From NCBI GenBank assembly GCA_030066475.1, contig JASJBO010000207.1, positions 1-17,820 of the forward strand: a stretch of DNA of 17,820 bases, given 5' to 3'. The notes beneath the pieces were generated by a model. It was not told the DNA's origin. It did no database searches and saw nothing but the letters and a program-made list of their open reading frames with translations. Numbering within the stretch: position 1 is the first letter of the stretch; each line of letters opens with the position of its first letter. This DNA comes from Myxococcota bacterium. GTDB taxonomy: Bacteria; Myxococcota_A; UBA9160; PR03. Below are positions 16,329-17,820 of the stretch, in pieces. A program made the position numbers and the translations under genes.

Positions 16329-17820
16329 CGCCCCCCCTCGACGCGTCCGCACTCGCGCCCATGGGCTTCGTCGCGCTCGGCGCCGTGTTCACGCTGCTGG
16401 GCGAGATCGTCCTGTCGCGGCGCGCGACGTTCCTGGGGCGGCCGGTCACGGACATCTGGATCGGCACCGTGCTGGCGATGGTGTCCGCGCTGTTCCTCGG
16501 GCTCGCCGTCTACGCCGCCGGCTTCGCCTTCTACAGCCAGGCCGACACGGCCTTCAACCTGGCCAACCCGATGATCCGCCTCGACCGCTTCTCGGCGTTC
16601 GGCATCGGGCTCGTCGCCGTGGCGTCGTTCCTCGTCTGCTGGCTCTCGATCACCTACCTCGCCGAGCTGCGCATCAACCACGGCGAGTACTACTCGCTGG
16701 TGCTGCTCTCGACCGCGGGCATGATGCTGCTGGTCGCGGCCACCGACCTGATGATGGTGTTCCTGGGCCTCGAGCTGACGAGCGTGCCGATCTACGTGCT
16801 GGCCGGCTTCGACCGGCGCAACCCGCGCAGCAACGAGTCGGCGCTCAAGTACTTCGTGGTGGGCTCGTTCGCGAGCGCCGTGCTGCTCTACGGCATGGCG
16901 CTGGTGTTCGGTGCGACCGGCGCGCTCGACTTCGCCTCGATTCGCGCCGGCTTCCCGCCCGGCAGCCCGCTGGCGCTGATCGGCCTGGGCTTCCTGGTGG
17001 TGGGCTTCGGCTTCAAGGTCTCCTCGGTGCCGTTCCATCAGTGGGCGCCCGACGTCTACCAGGGTGCGCCCACCTCGGTGACCGCCTTCATGGCGATCAC
17101 GGTGAAGGTGGCGGCCTTCGCGGCGCTGCTGCGGCTGCTCACCGGGGCCTTCGGCGACGTGCTGGCCGACCTGGGCGGCCTGTTCTGGATGCTGGCCGTC
17201 CTGACCGTCGTGGTGGGCAACGTGATGGCCGTGATCCAGCAGGACCTGAAGCGGCTGCTGGCCTACTCGAGCATCGCGCACGCCGGCTACGTGCTGATCG
17301 GCTTCGCCAGCGGCACGCTCGACGCCTTCGCGGCGGTGCTGTTCTACCTGCTGGTGTACGTCTTCATGAACCTGGGCGCCTTCGCCGTGCTGGTGGCGCT
17401 CGCCCACCGCGGCCGCGACTGCGAGACCTTCGACGACCTGGCGGGCCTCGCGTCCACGCGCCCCGGCCTGGCGGCGCTGCTCACCCTGTTCGCGCTGTCG
17501 CTGGCCGGCATCCCGGGCACGGCCGGATTCATCGGCAAGTTCCTGATCTTCGAGGCGGCGGTGAACGCCGGCCAGGTGCCGCTGGCGGTGATCGGCGTGC
17601 TCGGCAGCGTGGTGTCGGTCTACTACTACCTGCGCCTGCCGGTGGCGATGTACATGCGCGAGCCGGGCGCCGCCCCTCTGCGCGCCGAGAGCTCGACCGG
17701 CGAGCTGCTGGTGCTCGCGGTGTGCGCCTTCCTCGTGCTGGCGCTCGGCTTCTTCCCCACCAGCGGCCCCGGCCTGCTGTCCGGCCTGCGCCCCCTCCAG
17801 TGGGCCCGCGAATCCGCCGC
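16325..17820 (+). CDS. nuoN: NADH-quinone oxidoreductase subunit N (partial, runs off right edge)
   Basis: The frame from the ATG at 16325 stays open to the window edge, giving 498 codons without a stop. This is already about the full length of bacterial NuoN (about 480-500), so only the last residues are missing. It is the third antiporter-like proton-pumping subunit of complex I. Conserved points are glutamate E150 in FLGLELTSVPIYVLAGF, KYFVVGSF, lysine K231 in GFGFKVSSVPFHQWAPDVY, QGAPTSVTAFMA, and QQDLKRLLAYSSIAHAGY. The start codon overlaps the nuoM stop (ATGA). It is the last gene of the canonical nuo order. Confidence 0.95.
   Translation, partial: MTPPLDASALAPMGFVALGAVFTLLGEIVLSRRATFLGRPVTDIWIGTVLAMVSALFLGLAVYAAGFAFYSQADTAFNLANPMIRLDRFSAFGIGLVAVASFLVCWLSITYLAELRINHGEYYSLVLLSTAGMMLLVAATDLMMVFLGLELTSVPIYVLAGFDRRNPRSNESALKYFVVGSFASAVLLYGMALVFGATGALDFASIRAGFPPGSPLALIGLGFLVVGFGFKVSSVPFHQWAPDVYQGAPTSVTAFMAITVKVAAFAALLRLLTGAFGDVLADLGGLFWMLAVLTVVVGNVMAVIQQDLKRLLAYSSIAHAGYVLIGFASGTLDAFAAVLFYLLVYVFMNLGAFAVLVALAHRGRDCETFDDLAGLASTRPGLAALLTLFALSLAGIPGTAGFIGKFLIFEAAVNAGQVPLAVIGVLGSVVSVYYYLRLPVAMYMREPGAAPLRAESSTGELLVLAVCAFLVLALGFFPTSGPGLLSGLRPLQWARESA

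Noticed and set aside
11998..16352. Very long minus-strand open frames (843 and 601 codons) antisense to nuoJ-nuoM
   Set aside because: Their translations are rich in Arg, His, Gln and Asp with no domain pattern, and the plus strand carries unambiguous nuo genes. They are the expected mirror of high third-position GC.

Overview
The window is a very GC-rich (well over 65% G+C by eye), densely coded piece of a bacterial chromosome. The respiratory genes, an acylated lipoprotein, a Hanks-type Ser/Thr kinase with an FHA neighbour and a possible PEP-CTERM-like remnant suggest a Gram-negative bacterium. I lean towards a deltaproteobacterial-type lineage (Myxococcota, Desulfobacterota or Binatota-like), but this is inference and no rRNA or other lineage marker is present. 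GTG starts outnumber ATG starts.

Left part (1-6822), mixed housekeeping and accessory genes. A 96-bp tandem repeat runs in from the left edge and stops just past the end of a minus-strand cystathionine gamma-synthase gene of plant-like sequence type. A 726-bp intergenic stretch follows, holding a possible PEP-CTERM-like remnant and a pair of 10-bp direct repeats. Next come an FHA-domain gene and a Ser/Thr kinase gene on the plus strand, separated by a 63-bp tandem repeat. Then there is an MddA/NnrU-type membrane methyltransferase. It converges on a minus-strand pair: a SHOCT-domain lipoprotein, and upstream of it gpsA (NAD(P)-dependent glycerol-3-phosphate dehydrogenase).

Right part (6955-17820), one long plus-strand respiratory complex I operon that diverges from gpsA. 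The order is nuoA-E-F-G-H-J-K-L-M-N, with nuoN running off the right edge. Most junctions overlap (GTGA or ATGA), implying translational coupling. The NADH module (E, F, G) and the membrane arm (A, H, J, K, L, M, N) are present. Exactly the four peripheral Q-module subunits (NuoB, NuoC, NuoD, NuoI) are missing, with no gap or remnant where they normally sit. They must be encoded elsewhere if the complex is a standard type I NADH dehydrogenase. NuoG is a short form of 512 residues that keeps all four iron-sulfur cluster motifs, including N7.

The most unusual structure is a repeat family found at three loci: 1-219, 2531-2719 (with a decayed piece at 2751-2780) and 16220-16287. Its core is about 51 bp. 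It forms tandem arrays with 96-bp and 63-bp periods (both multiples of three), sits at the 3' ends of genes, and at the third locus is translated in frame as part of a long extra C-terminal tail on NuoM. The nuoM/nuoN start-stop overlap is preserved there.
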